DNA of 64,000 nt from Harmothoe impar. Its lineage: Eukaryota; Annelida; Polychaeta; Phyllodocida; Polynoidae. The notes beneath the pieces are model-generated. The model saw only the letters and a list, made by a program, of their open reading frames with translations. It made no database searches and was not told the DNA's origin. Position numbers and translations under genes: made by a program. The stretch spans positions 21,052,618 to 21,116,617 of the forward strand of contig OX381714.1 in the NCBI GenBank assembly GCA_947462335.1, in the 5' to 3' direction. Numbering within the stretch: the first letter of the stretch is position 1; each line of letters opens with the position of its first letter. Positions 62,540 to 64,000 of this stretch are shown piece by piece.

Positions 62540-64000
62540 TTTGTAGGACAAGATGTGCTTAGACTGTTTCAAAAGTAATTTTTTCAAGTAAAATGAAAGA
62601 CATGCCCCTTTACATTGATTCCACCACATGTGTATAGGCCGAAAAACAAAAGTTTGGATATTATATTTAACAGCCTATGTATACTATATGGAATGACAAC
62701 TGTATGTTGCTGCTAAGGAGGTGTAATGTACATTCCTGGTCTTCGATCCCTGTCATTATAGATATGAACACTGGTGTGATATATTACATATATACACTAT
62801 TGCATCCTGACACCTTGCCTGTAGTTCGTAACTTCACACAATGTCACCCTACAAGTAGATATAACTTTTGCCTAGGGGATGCTATCTGTTAAATACTATG
62901 TATGCCTCGCATTTCCTTTTACACATGGCCCACCGAAACCCCGCCGTGCCCTACTGAACATTCTGTTTTAATAAAGGGGAGCCCAAGACTATTTCTAAAA
63001 GTCTGCTCATGACATTTTAACTCTCCATACATTTGAATAACCCACACTGTTTAATGGTCGATTTACAATTGTGATAGATCTGGTGCATTTTATGTTGAGT
63101 GTGCTGTACTTTTGCCATAACCTGTGAATCTAATGAAGTCAACTGTACATGAAAAAGAGGACATGAAGTAAGACCAAAGTTGTTTATCATGGTCATTTTA
63201 CTTTGTAGGATAGAAGCACCTGCCAAGTTCCCTACATTTACTTGGTTATCATGTTCTGTTCTATGAGAAGTTTAGTTACTAATCGGATGTCATTGTGTGG
63301 AAATTAAGCAGTGATGTCATGATATAGTAGCCTGAATATAAATTGATTGTAATATAGTTATATTTGACAAATATTGTTCCTGATGACTCATTATGACGCT
63401 AATTATTATAATGGTATTTTCTGTTAAGTGTGCAGATAGTAAAAGCCTTCTAGACATGTTTTCAATAAAATGAACGTGTTTCAAATAGCTTATGTAACTC
63501 TTGCTATGAAGGTATCTGTCTGTGCATTAGATTAGCAAATATCCAAACAGTGTTTAATATTTGTTTCATCATTGTAGTTTTCAATATGTGGCATTGAGAA
63601 AGAACGTTTTCAGTCTTAACATATTGCATAATGTTGAGAAGTTAGTCATGTTTAATTAAGATAAGTTTTTTCCTCTGTTTTTTCAGTGTGAAAGAGAAGA
63701 TTGCAGTTAAATCTGAAATGCGTTTCCATCCCAAAGTTGTATTTGCTGATGAGTTTCAAATCATGATTATAGAAGAAAGTAAAAAAACAACAACAAGACT
63801 GTATGAGTACAGCTCTTCAAAAAGTTCTGTTTTGACGAAAGTTTACACCTGGAAATGCTGGGTGCCCTTTTATACAATTCTCTTTGTTTCAATATCCGCT
63901 CATAGAAAACACATTGAGTCTCCGCTGTAAAAGGTTGCATGCAAAATCAGCATCAGGTAATTACCCCCCCCCCCCCCTCCATCGCCATTAACAAGAAATT
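62540..64000 (+). other. rab6 exon C 3'UTR and downstream DNA
   Basis: Two AATAAA hexamers (62970 and 63464). Beyond them I see no gene I can support. A TTTTTTCAG at about 63680 followed by an open frame is not compelling. A C run sits at 63965-63978. Confidence 0.55.
62970..62975 (+). promoter_or_regulatory. Polyadenylation signal for the exon C form of rab6
   Basis: AATAAA 431 nt after the exon C stop codon; a second lies at 63464-63469. Confidence 0.5.

Noticed and set aside
63680..63930. Possible downstream exon after TTTTTTCAG
   Set aside because: In the rab6 phase it stops at once, and the open frame has no recognisable domain.

Overview
This window is animal nuclear DNA. Its genes are split into short exons with canonical GT-AG introns of 0.26 to 21.5 kb, and most of the sequence is non-coding: dispersed short inverted-repeat transposons (MITEs) and minisatellites. 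The three genes are a TNF-superfamily ligand, an ankyrin/SOCS-box protein and the GTPase Rab6. Together with the very high minisatellite and MITE load, they point to an invertebrate bilaterian. Amphioxus or another non-vertebrate deuterostome is my best guess, but a lophotrochozoan cannot be excluded from sequence alone.

Layout. Positions 1-3489 (+) hold the last four coding exons of a TNF-superfamily ligand whose 5' part lies off the window. Positions 3490-5356 are a tail-to-tail intergenic gap containing a hAT-like MITE. Positions 5357-9161 (-) hold a complete four-exon ankyrin-repeat/SOCS-box (ASB-type) gene of 481 codons. Around 10.5-10.75 kb lies a compact GC-rich promoter (YY1-like site, E-box, CCAAT box, CRE, NRF1-like site) that probably drives the ASB gene leftward and rab6 rightward. 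Positions 10747-62539 (+) hold one Rab6 gene: seven constitutive coding exons (559 nt) followed by three alternative last exons. Introns 1 (15 kb) and 2 (21.5 kb) are repeat nurseries. From 62540 to the end there is 3'UTR or intergenic DNA.

Main observations. (1) Rab6 has three consecutive terminal exons at 55217, 60417 and 62472. All have 3' splice sites in the same phase, and they give C-termini ending CAC, CPC and CSC. One locus could therefore make three differently tailed, all prenylatable Rab6 proteins. (2) The 5' splice site of rab6 exon 4, with about 35 nt of upstream exon, has been amplified as a 50-bp minisatellite directly downstream. This gives ten perfect decoy donors, each of which would yield a protein truncated in the GTPase core. 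(3) A 4.1-kb fold-back element with 0.8-0.9 kb inverted arms and a 21-bp tandem-repeat core sits inside, and splits, a 66-bp minisatellite, with a 3-bp target duplication. (4) A palindromic MITE family has over twenty copies confined to about 15.8-50.1 kb, and the left end of one copy appears to have seeded a 75-bp minisatellite at 17.06-18.27 kb.

The genes do not form an evident pathway. The TNF ligand would be an extracellular signal, the ASB protein a cullin-RING substrate receptor, and Rab6 a Golgi trafficking GTPase. The only likely functional link is the shared ASB/rab6 promoter. All exon models come from reading frames, splice-site phase and family motifs by eye; no alignment or search was run.
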